From assembly GCF_900108475.1 (NCBI RefSeq), contig NZ_FNWO01000002.1, forward strand, positions 124,001 to 188,000: a DNA stretch of 64,000 bases. Direction: 5' to 3'. This DNA comes from Magnetospirillum fulvum. GTDB taxonomy: Bacteria > Pseudomonadota > Alphaproteobacteria > Rhodospirillales > Magnetospirillaceae. Of the stretch, positions 57,772-64,000 are shown piece by piece. A program made the position numbers and the translations under genes. A model generated the notes under the pieces. It had not been told where the DNA came from, did not search any database, and worked only from the letters and a program-made list of their open reading frames with translations. The stretch's first letter is position 1; each line of letters begins with the position of its first letter.

Positions 57772-58614
57772 ATGAACCCCGCCGCCCTCGAATCGACCAT
57801 CGACGCCGCCTGGGAGGCGCGCGACACCGTAACTGTCGCCACCCGGGGCGCCGTGCGTGACGCCGTTGACGCGGTGCTGGACGGGCTCGATCGCGGTTCG
57901 TTGCGGGTGGCTGAGAAGCAGGACGGCGCCTGGGTTGTCAATCAATGGCTGAAGAAAGCGGTGCTGCTGTCGTTCCGCCTGACCGAGTCCGCTCCGATCC
58001 CCGGCGGCCCCAACGGGGCGTGTTGGTTCGATAAGGTTCCGACCAAATTCGAGGGGTGGGACGAGGCCCGTTTCCGCGCCGCCGGCTTTCGCGCCGTGCC
58101 GGGCGCGGTGGTGCGCCGCTCGGCCCATATCGCGCCGGGCGTGGTGCTGATGCCGTCCTTCGTCAATCTGGGAGCCCGGGTCGAATCCGGTACGATGGTC
58201 GATACCTGGGCCACGGTCGGCTCGTGTGCCCAGATCGGCCGCAACGTCCATCTGTCGGGGGGCGCGGGGATCGGCGGTGTGCTGGAGCCGCTTCAGGCCG
58301 GTCCGGTGATCATCGAGGACGATTGCTTTATCGGTGCCCGCGCCGAGGTCGCCGAGGGGGTGATCGTCGAGACCGGAGCGGTGTTGTCGATGGGCGTCTA
58401 TCTCGGCGCCTCGACCAAGATCATCGACCGCGAGACCGGCGAGACCTTTATCGGGCGGGTTCCGCCCTATTCCGTCGTGGTGCCGGGCAGCCTGCCGGGC
58501 AAGCCGCTGCCGGACGGCACGCCGGGACCGAGCCTGTATTGCGCGGTGATCGTCAAGAAAGTTGACGCCCGTACCCGCGCCAAGGTCTCGATCAACGAGC
58601 TGTTACGCGATTGA
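57772..58614 (+). CDS. dapD: 2,3,4,5-tetrahydropyridine-2,6-dicarboxylate N-succinyltransferase
   Basis: A 280-residue trimer enzyme that succinylates tetrahydrodipicolinate. The left-handed beta-helix hexapeptide repeats run from about residue 115 to 220 ([21 protein letters not shown], then [30 protein letters not shown]). The N-terminal domain has [15 protein letters not shown]. Full length. Start just upstream of dapE, which begins in its stop codon. Together with dapC and dapE it defines the succinylase branch to diaminopimelate. Confidence 0.98.
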   Translation: MNPAALESTIDAAWEARDTVTVATRGAVRDAVDAVLDGLDRGSLRVAEKQDGAWVVNQWLKKAVLLSFRLTESAPIPGGPNGACWFDKVPTKFEGWDEARFRAAGFRAVPGAVVRRSAHIAPGVVLMPSFVNLGARVESGTMVDTWATVGSCAQIGRNVHLSGGAGIGGVLEPLQAGPVIIEDDCFIGARAEVAEGVIVETGAVLSMGVYLGASTKIIDRETGETFIGRVPPYSVVVPGSLPGKPLPDGTPGPSLYCAVIVKKVDARTRAKVSINELLRD

Positions 58615-59750
58615 GCGCCGTCTTCGACCCGCTGACGCTGGCCCAGGCGCTGATCCGTCGTCCCAGCGTGACTCCCGAGGATGCCGGGGCGATTGATCTG
58701 CTGATCGACGCGCTGACGCCGATGGGGTTCGTCTGTCACGAGATCCGCTCGGCCACCGGCGGGCCGGAGATTCGCAACCTGTACGCCCGCCGGGGAACCG
58801 GCGGGCCGAATTTCTGTTTTGCCGGTCATACCGACGTGGTGCCGCCCGGCCAGGGCTGGAGCGTCGATCCGTTCGCCGCCCAGGTGATCGACGGCCGTTT
58901 GTTCGGCCGGGGTGCCGCCGACATGAAGGGCGGCATCGCCTGCTTCGTCGCGGCGGTGGCGCAAAAGCTGGCCGAGGGCGAGCCGTCAGGCTCGATCTCG
59001 CTGCTGATTACCGGCGACGAGGAAGGCCGTGCCGTCGATGGGACCGTCAAGGTGCTCGACTGGCTGAAAGCCCGGGGCGAAACGATTGATGCCTGCCTGG
59101 TCGGCGAGCCGACCAACCCCCGCCATCTGGGCGAGATGATCAAGATCGGCCGCCGGGGCAGCCTCAACGCCCGGCTGCGGGTGATCGGCACCCAGGGCCA
59201 TTCCGCCTATCCCCATCTGGCCGATAACCCGATTCCTCGTTTGATTGAGATTCTGCGGCATTTGACCGACGCGCCGCTGGACCAGGGGACCGACCACTTC
59301 CAGCCCTCGACTCTGGCTTTGACCACCGTCGATGTCGGCAATCCTGCCACCAACGTCATTCCCGCCGAGGCCCGCGCCGGGTTCAACATCCGCTTCAACG
59401 ATCTGCATAGCGGCCTGTCGCTGACGCGGCGGATCGAGCAGGTGGCCCGCGAGTCGGGCGGGCAGGTCGAAGTGAGCGTCGAAATTTCGGGCGAGGCGTT
59501 TCTGACTCCGCCGGGGCGGCTGTCGGACAGCCTGATCGCCGCGATCCAGGCCGAGACCGGGCTGAGCCCCGACCTATCGACCAGCGGCGGCACCTCGGAT
59601 GCCCGCTTCATCCGCTCGGTCTGCCCGGTGGTCGAATTCGGTCTGGTCGGCCAGACCATCCACAAGGCCGACGAGAATGTCGCAGTCGCCGATCTGACCG
59701 GCCTGACCGCGATCTATCGTCGCCTGCTCGACGAATGGGTGGGAGCATGA
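58611..59750 (+). CDS. dapE: Succinyl-diaminopimelate desuccinylase (TTG start)
   Basis: A 379-residue di-zinc peptidase-like enzyme that removes succinate to give LL-diaminopimelate. Metal-site motifs [12 protein letters not shown] (His), [11 protein letters not shown] (Asp) and LLITGDEEG (catalytic and bridging Glu) are intact, with SGGTSDARF near the C-terminus. The dimerisation domain lies at about residues 180-295. The start appears to be TTG at 58611, within TTGA where it overlaps the dapD stop; no ATG or GTG fits near the N-terminal homology. The next gene overlaps its stop by ATGA. Confidence 0.95.
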   Translation: MSAVFDPLTLAQALIRRPSVTPEDAGAIDLLIDALTPMGFVCHEIRSATGGPEIRNLYARRGTGGPNFCFAGHTDVVPPGQGWSVDPFAAQVIDGRLFGRGAADMKGGIACFVAAVAQKLAEGEPSGSISLLITGDEEGRAVDGTVKVLDWLKARGETIDACLVGEPTNPRHLGEMIKIGRRGSLNARLRVIGTQGHSAYPHLADNPIPRLIEILRHLTDAPLDQGTDHFQPSTLALTTVDVGNPATNVIPAEARAGFNIRFNDLHSGLSLTRRIEQVARESGGQVEVSVEISGEAFLTPPGRLSDSLIAAIQAETGLSPDLSTSGGTSDARFIRSVCPVVEFGLVGQTIHKADENVAVADLTGLTAIYRRLLDEWVGA

Positions 59751-60301
59751 TCGCCTTCGCCGAAATCGTCCGCTCGGTCTATGGCAGTTGGCGGCTGGCC
59801 TGCGGCAAGTCCAGCGGGATGCAATGGTTCGATTCCTCGCCGGGCGGCGTGCTGCGCTCGTTCTGGGGTCCGGCGCTGGTGCTGCCCGGCGTGCTGGTGC
59901 TCCAGACTCTGGACGGTGCCTTCGAGGGAGACATCTTTTTTGCCCTGGCGGTCCAGTTGATCGCCTTCGTCATCGGCTGTACCGCCTATCCCCTGGCCGT
60001 GGCCCGGATTTGCGACGAAATCGGCTGCGGGGGGAACTTTCCCCGCTATCTGGTCGCCTATAACTGGTCGGCGGTGATCCAGATCTCCGCTTTGGTGCCG
60101 GTGACGCTGCTGGCTTGGCTGGTGCCCGGACCCTCTTTGGCCCTGCTCGGCCTGATCGTCACCGTGGCTCTGCTATTCTATCAGGCTTATATCGCCCGCG
60201 TCGCGCTGGGGGTGACCTATCTCGCCGCCGGTCTGCTGGTCTTGCTCGATCTGTTGATCGGAACCCTGGTCCAGACCGCCGCCGAGCGGATCGCCGGGTA
60301 G
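59747..60301 (+). CDS. Five-helix membrane protein, Yip1-like
   Basis: A 184-residue integral membrane protein. Five hydrophobic stretches are visible, at about residues 37-56, 64-86, 105-127, 131-150 and 156-178. The N-terminal [26 protein letters not shown] and the run of helices resemble YIP1-domain proteins, but this is only by eye. It is in ATGA overlap with dapE and could be co-translated. Function unknown. Confidence 0.75.
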   Translation: MIAFAEIVRSVYGSWRLACGKSSGMQWFDSSPGGVLRSFWGPALVLPGVLVLQTLDGAFEGDIFFALAVQLIAFVIGCTAYPLAVARICDEIGCGGNFPRYLVAYNWSAVIQISALVPVTLLAWLVPGPSLALLGLIVTVALLFYQAYIARVALGVTYLAAGLLVLLDLLIGTLVQTAAERIAG

Positions 60302-60339
60302 GCCCGCCGCGCCCGCGTCCTCTCCTGGGGAGATGAAAG

Positions 60340-61143
60340 ATGCCCGGCCTGGATGATCTTCCATTTGCCCTGCCCGCGTTCGAGCCGGGGTCGGTCTGGC
60401 TGACCGGGGCCGGGCCGGGCGATCCCGGTCTGCTGACCCTGACCGCGCTGCATGGTCTGCGCCACGCCGATATCGTGATTCACGACGCCCTGCTCGATCC
60501 CCGCTTGTTGGGGCTGGTCCGATCCGATGCCGCAATCGAAGCCTGGGGCAAGCGCGGCGGTCGCGCCTCGCCCCATCAAAGCGAAATCACCGCCCGGCTG
60601 ATCGAGCTGGCCCGGCAAGGGCGGCGGGTGCTGCGGCTGAAAGGCGGCGATCCGTTCGTATTCGGCCGTGGTGCCGAAGAGGCGCTGGCGCTGGCCGCCG
60701 CCAGGGTTCCCTTTCGCATCGTGCCGGGGATCACGGCCGGGATCGGCGGGCTGGCCTATGCCGGTCTGCCGGTGACGGCGGGAGAGGCCAATTCCGCCTT
60801 CGCTTTCGTCACCGGCCATGGTCCCGATGGCGGCCTGCCCGACGATCTCGACCGGGTGGCGCTGGCGCCGGTGCTGGTGGTGTTCATGGGGTTGGCCCAT
60901 CTGGCCGAGTTCAGCCGCCGTCTGGTGGCGGCGGGGCGCTCGCCCGACGAAGCGGCGGCGCTGGTCGCCTCGGCGGCGACGCCGCGCCAGCGGGTGGTCG
61001 AGACCCGGCTGGCCGATCTGGCCGAAAGCGCTGCCGCCCACGCGTTGGAGCCGCCCGCTTTGGTGGTGGTCGGTCCGGTGGTGGCGTTGCGCCAGCGGCT
61101 CGATTGGTGGCATCCGCAGGCGGAGGGTGGCCTAAATGCATGA
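60340..61143 (+). CDS. cobA: Uroporphyrinogen-III C-methyltransferase (SUMT)
   Basis: A 267-residue SAM methyltransferase making precorrin-2 from uroporphyrinogen III, the branch from haem to cobalamin and sirohaem. VWLTGAGPGDPGLLTLTAL (residues ~19-37), RVLRLKGGDPFVFGRGAEEA (~94-113) and VPGITAGIGGLAYAGLPVT (~128-146) are the family blocks. A CysG-type precorrin-2 dehydrogenase domain is not fused. GGGGAG upstream of the ATG. Overlaps the next gene by eight bases. Confidence 0.96.
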   Translation: MPGLDDLPFALPAFEPGSVWLTGAGPGDPGLLTLTALHGLRHADIVIHDALLDPRLLGLVRSDAAIEAWGKRGGRASPHQSEITARLIELARQGRRVLRLKGGDPFVFGRGAEEALALAAARVPFRIVPGITAGIGGLAYAGLPVTAGEANSAFAFVTGHGPDGGLPDDLDRVALAPVLVVFMGLAHLAEFSRRLVAAGRSPDEAAALVASAATPRQRVVETRLADLAESAAAHALEPPALVVVGPVVALRQRLDWWHPQAEGGLNA

Positions 61144-61870
61144 CATGACCCACTCCACCTACGAGATGCTGCTGGCCCAATGCGGCGGCGGCAGCGGGTT
61201 GATCGCCACGCTGCTGGTCACCGGGCTGATCGGCGGGGCGATCCATTGCGGCGGGATGTGCGGGCCGCTGGTGTTGGCTCAGGTGATGGCGGGAACCCGT
61301 GCGGTTCCGGCCGGGCCGGGCGGTGAAGTGCGGCGGCTGGCCGGGGCGGCGCTGTTGCCCTATCATTTCGGTCGCGTTCTGACCTATGCCGCGCTGGGAG
61401 CGGTCGCGGGCGGTGTCGCCGGTCTGGTCCGCGATCTGCCGCTGTTTCGCTGGGTTGCGGTGGCGCTGCTGGCGCTGGCGGCGCTGCTGCTGGCATTTCA
61501 GGCCTGGCCGCGCCGGGGCAGCGACGGTTTCGGCGGCGGGATGGCCGGGCTGGGGCGTCTCGTCCAGCCGCTGTTTGCCGCGCCGACCGGGGGGCGGGGC
61601 GTTCTGCTCGGGATGATGTTGGGCCTGCTGCCCTGTGGGATGGTCTATGCCGCGCTGGCGGCGGCGGCCTCGGCGGGCGATCCGCTCTTGTCCGCTGCCG
61701 CGATGCTGGCGTTCGGCATCGGCACGATGCCGGTGCTGGTCCTGGTCGCGGCGATCGGCCATGCCGCGCTCACGCGCTGGCGGCGACCGTTGTTGCGCTT
61801 CGCCCCGCTGTTGCTGTTGCTCAATGCCGGGTGGCTGGGTCTGCTGGCGTTTCGCTTGGCGATGGGATGA
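61136..61870 (+). CDS. TauE/SafE-type (UreH-like) membrane transporter with HCGGMCG motif
   Basis: A 244-residue protein with six or seven membrane helices. The first helix ends with GGAIHCGGMCGPLVLAQ (~residues 32-48), a Cys-x-x-x-Cys and His motif typical of the sulfite exporter TauE/SafE or UreH-like family; a related GLLPCGMVYAALA lies near residues 161-173. Substrates proposed for the family include sulfite and transition metals such as copper and nickel. It sits inside the cobA-cobB unit, overlapped on both sides, which suggests a role in cobalt or cobalamin supply, though this is inference. GGAGG precedes the ATG. Confidence 0.85.
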   Translation: MHDMTHSTYEMLLAQCGGGSGLIATLLVTGLIGGAIHCGGMCGPLVLAQVMAGTRAVPAGPGGEVRRLAGAALLPYHFGRVLTYAALGAVAGGVAGLVRDLPLFRWVAVALLALAALLLAFQAWPRRGSDGFGGGMAGLGRLVQPLFAAPTGGRGVLLGMMLGLLPCGMVYAALAAAASAGDPLLSAAAMLAFGIGTMPVLVLVAAIGHAALTRWRRPLLRFAPLLLLLNAGWLGLLAFRLAMG

Positions 61871-63219
61871 CCGATATGGGCGCACCCGGACTCATCGTTT
61901 CGGCCCCGTCGTCGGGCAGCGGCAAGACCTCGGTGACCCTGGGATTGCTGCGCGCCCTGGCCCGGCGCGGGCGGAGGGTGGGGTCGGCCAAGGTCGGTCC
62001 CGATTTCATCGACCCCGCCTTTCATGCCGCTGCCAGCGGCCAAGCCTGTTTCAATCTTGATGGCTGGGCGATGCGGCCCGCGACCCTGGCCGGGCTGACG
62101 GCGCGGGTGGGGGCGGGGGTCGATCTGGTCGTCTGCGAAGGGGTGATGGGGCTGTTCGACGGGGCCTTGACCGCGCCGGGCCAGCCCGATGGCAGCACCG
62201 CCCAACTGGCGCTGGCGACCGGCTGGCCGGTGGTGCTGGTGCTGGACGGGCGCGGAATGATCGCCTCGGCGGCGGCAGTGCTGGCCGGGTTCGACCGGTT
62301 GCGGCCGGGTCCGGGGCTGGCCGGTGTCGTGTTCAACCGGGTCCGGAGTTCGCGCGCCCAGGCCGCGATCGAAAGCGCCTGCCGTGCCGCCTGTCCCGAT
62401 GTCGCGCTGCTGGGCTTTCTGCCGCCCGCTCCGGCGCTGGAGATGAAAAGCCGCCATCTCGGATTGGTCCAGGCCTGCGAGCGGCCCGACCTCGACGCCT
62501 TTCTCGACGGTGCGGCGGCGCTGGTCGAGGCGCATCTCGACCTTGACCGTTTGTGCGCCCTGGCTCGTCCGGCCCGGCTGACCGCAGCGGCTCCGGCTGT
62601 GCCGCTGCCGCCGTTGGGCCAGCGGATCGCCCTGGCCGCCGATGCCGCCTTTGCCTTTGCCTATCCGGCGACGCTGGACGGCTGGCGCGCCGCCGGGGCC
62701 GAGATCGTTCCGTTCTCGCCCCTGGCCGATCAGGGGCCGGACCCTGCCGCCGACGCGGTCTATCTTCCCGGCGGCTACCCTGAGCTTCACGCCGGGCTGC
62801 TGGCGGGCAATCGTCGGTTTCTGGGGGGCTTGCGCGCTGCCGCCGACCGGGGTGCGGCCCTGTTCGGCGAGTGCGGCGGCTATATGGTGCTGGGGCGCGG
62901 GATCGAGGACGAGACCGGTACCCGCCACGCGATGGCCGGTCTGCTCGGGCTGGAAAGCTCATTCGCCCGGCGGCGGCTTCACCTCGGTTATCGCCGCGCC
63001 GTGCTGGAAACAGCGGGTGCACTGGGTGCGGCCGGGGCGGTGTTTCGCGGCCACGAATTTCATTACGCTTCGGTTCTGGCCGAGGAGGGCGAGCCTTTGT
63101 TCGCGATTTCCGGGGCTGACGGTGCCGGGCTGGGCCGCTGTGGGCTTTGCTCCGGCACCGTTGCCGGGTCGTTCGTTCACTTGATCGACCGGGACGAAGG
63201 CTCCGCTACACCGCCTTGA
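61867..63219 (+). CDS. cobB: Cobyrinate a,c-diamide synthase / hydrogenobyrinate diamide synthase
   Basis: A 450-residue glutamine-dependent amidase of cobalamin synthesis (CobB/CbiA). The N-terminal ATP domain shows VSAPSSGSGKTSVTLGLLRAL (~residues 10-30) and SAKVGPDFIDPAFH (~39-52). The C-terminal type 1 glutamine amidotransferase half (about 250-450) has YLPGGYPELHAGLL and the nucleophile FGECGGYMVLG. The closing HEFHYAS is also typical. ATGA overlap with the transporter gene fixes the start. Its end overlaps phaC by 14 bases, tail to tail. Confidence 0.96.
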   Translation: MTDMGAPGLIVSAPSSGSGKTSVTLGLLRALARRGRRVGSAKVGPDFIDPAFHAAASGQACFNLDGWAMRPATLAGLTARVGAGVDLVVCEGVMGLFDGALTAPGQPDGSTAQLALATGWPVVLVLDGRGMIASAAAVLAGFDRLRPGPGLAGVVFNRVRSSRAQAAIESACRAACPDVALLGFLPPAPALEMKSRHLGLVQACERPDLDAFLDGAAALVEAHLDLDRLCALARPARLTAAAPAVPLPPLGQRIALAADAAFAFAYPATLDGWRAAGAEIVPFSPLADQGPDPAADAVYLPGGYPELHAGLLAGNRRFLGGLRAAADRGAALFGECGGYMVLGRGIEDETGTRHAMAGLLGLESSFARRRLHLGYRRAVLETAGALGAAGAVFRGHEFHYASVLAEEGEPLFAISGADGAGLGRCGLCSGTVAGSFVHLIDRDEGSATPP

Positions 63220-64000
63220 CGGTGACGTAGCTGCCGGGTGCGTCCTCGATCACCGGGAGCGGGCCCTCGCCGGGCTGGCGCACCGCGACCTGCGGTCCGG
63301 CGTTCTTGGCGACCCAGCTTTGCCAGTCGGTCCACCACGATCCCGCGGTTTCGGACGCGCCCGCCAGCCAGGTTTCCGGGGTCTTGGCCTTCTTGGCATT
63401 GACCCAGTAATTGTATTTGTTGGCGACGGGGGGATTGACCACACCGGCGATATGCCCCGAGGCCGACAGCACGAAGCGGATCGGGCCGGAGACGTGGCGG
63501 GTCAGCGAGAAGGTGCTTTGCCACGGCGCGATATGGTCCTCGCGGGTCGATAGCATGTAGATCGGGGTTTTGATCGCGCCCAGATCGATCGGGGTGCCAT
63601 CGACCTCGATCCCGCCCGGCTCGATCAGCTTGTTCTCCTGATACATTTTGCGCAGGTAGAAGCTGTGCATCGCCGCCGGCATCCGGGTCGAGTCCGAGTT
63701 CCAGTACAGCAGGTCGAACGGGAACGGATCCTTGCCCAGCAGGTAATTGTTGACGACGAACGACCAGATCAAATCGTTGGCGCGCAGCATGTTGAAGGTG
63801 GTGGCCATGTCGCGGCCGTCGAGGAAGCCGGTTTGCGACATCCGCGCTTCAAGGCTGACCAATTGCTCTTCGTCGATGAAGATGCCGAGTTCGCCCGGTT
63901 CCTTGAAGTCGGTCATCGTCGCCAGCAGGGTGGCCGAGACGATGCGGTCGTCACCCTTCGCCGCCATCCAGGCCAGGGTGCAGACGGTCAGGGTGCCGCC
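63206..64000 (-). CDS. phaC: Class I poly(3-hydroxyalkanoate) synthase PhaC, C-terminal part (5' end beyond window)
   Basis: About 264 residues of a PHA polymerase that builds polyester storage granules from hydroxyacyl-CoA. The frame opens at the window edge with GGTLTVCTLAW: these two glycines end the G-x-C-x-G-G lipase box, so the catalytic cysteine is just outside. The catalytic Asp lies in STREDHIAPW (about residue 180) and the His in SASGHIAGVVNPP (about 210), both as in Ralstonia-type class I enzymes. The C-terminus ends AVKAV-like. It is convergent with cobB. Confidence 0.96.
   Translation of the reverse strand, partial: GGTLTVCTLAWMAAKGDDRIVSATLLATMTDFKEPGELGIFIDEEQLVSLEARMSQTGFLDGRDMATTFNMLRANDLIWSFVVNNYLLGKDPFPFDLLYWNSDSTRMPAAMHSFYLRKMYQENKLIEPGGIEVDGTPIDLGAIKTPIYMLSTREDHIAPWQSTFSLTRHVSGPIRFVLSASGHIAGVVNPPVANKYNYWVNAKKAKTPETWLAGASETAGSWWTDWQSWVAKNAGPQVAVRQPGEGPLPVIEDAPGSYVTVKAV

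Overview
The window is high-GC, densely packed chromosomal DNA from an alphaproteobacterium, most likely in the order Rhodospirillales (a Magnetospirillum/Phaeospirillum/Rhodospirillum-like organism). This rests on gene content and order: rho-hemJ-hemH-hemE facing a DUF299 kinase regulator-maf-aroE-coaE block, a split HslV-HslU operon, a DUF2336 protein, class I PHA synthase, and a REP-like GGGC-(T)-(C/T)TG-CCC repeat at gene ends. The species cannot be named from sequence alone. No rRNA, tRNA, CRISPR array, prophage or intact insertion sequence was found.

Layout. 1-3.5 kb: the tail of a DUF255 (YyaL/SPATA20-type) protein, Ogt, a small membrane protein, a non-coding MITE-like element with long inverted ends and flanking direct repeats, and a methylmalonyl-CoA decarboxylase. 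3.5-7.6 kb: rho and the haem genes hemJ, hemH and hemE, all leftward. 7.58-7.98 kb: a 407-bp gap with clustered DnaA-box-like 9-mers and GANTC sites, which I interpret as the chromosomal replication origin. 8-11 kb: ppsR-maf-aroE-coaE, rightward with ATGA overlaps. 11-14 kb: hslV-hslU and a secreted nuclease, leftward. 14-21 kb: adenosine kinase-type PfkB, typA, a membrane-inserted patatin, Nfu scaffold and a Bax-like glucosaminidase. 21-27 kb: kdsB-pheA-dapB, an EI24 membrane protein with a lipoprotein, a Mug-type glycosylase, secB and dnaQ. 27-35 kb: a DUF2336 protein and a PAS-GGDEF cyclase, then nadA-nadC-nadB followed by a cyclic-nucleotide-binding protein and a FliL-like exported protein, and a lone receiver domain. 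35-43 kb: recN-bamD, recJ-glpX and hom with an aminotransferase, all leftward.

43-64 kb: a two-domain polyphosphate:AMP phosphotransferase, a small AT-richer HigBA-like toxin-antitoxin pair with its own promoter and operator-like palindrome, lepA, dapC-ftsK-lolA, gapA-pgk, cobM, a parvulin-type isomerase, a DUF3833 protein, folE, dapD-dapE, a small membrane protein, cobA, a TauE/SafE-type transporter and cobB, and finally the C-terminal half of PhaC.

How the genes fit together. The window holds much of the lysine/diaminopimelate route by the succinylase branch (dapB, dapC, dapD, dapE, plus hom at the branch point), the last steps of haem synthesis, the complete de novo quinolinate-to-NAD precursor set (nadB, nadA, nadC), three cobalamin enzymes (cobA, cobM, cobB), lower glycolysis/gluconeogenesis (gapA, pgk, glpX), and polyphosphate and PHA storage. 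The most interesting non-ordinary points are the candidate oriC, the structured MITE-like element at 2.4-2.65 kb, the coaE gene that runs through its own terminator and repeats, the cysteine-rich tail of ferrochelatase, the toxin-antitoxin islet and the metal/anion transporter translationally wedged between cobA and cobB.
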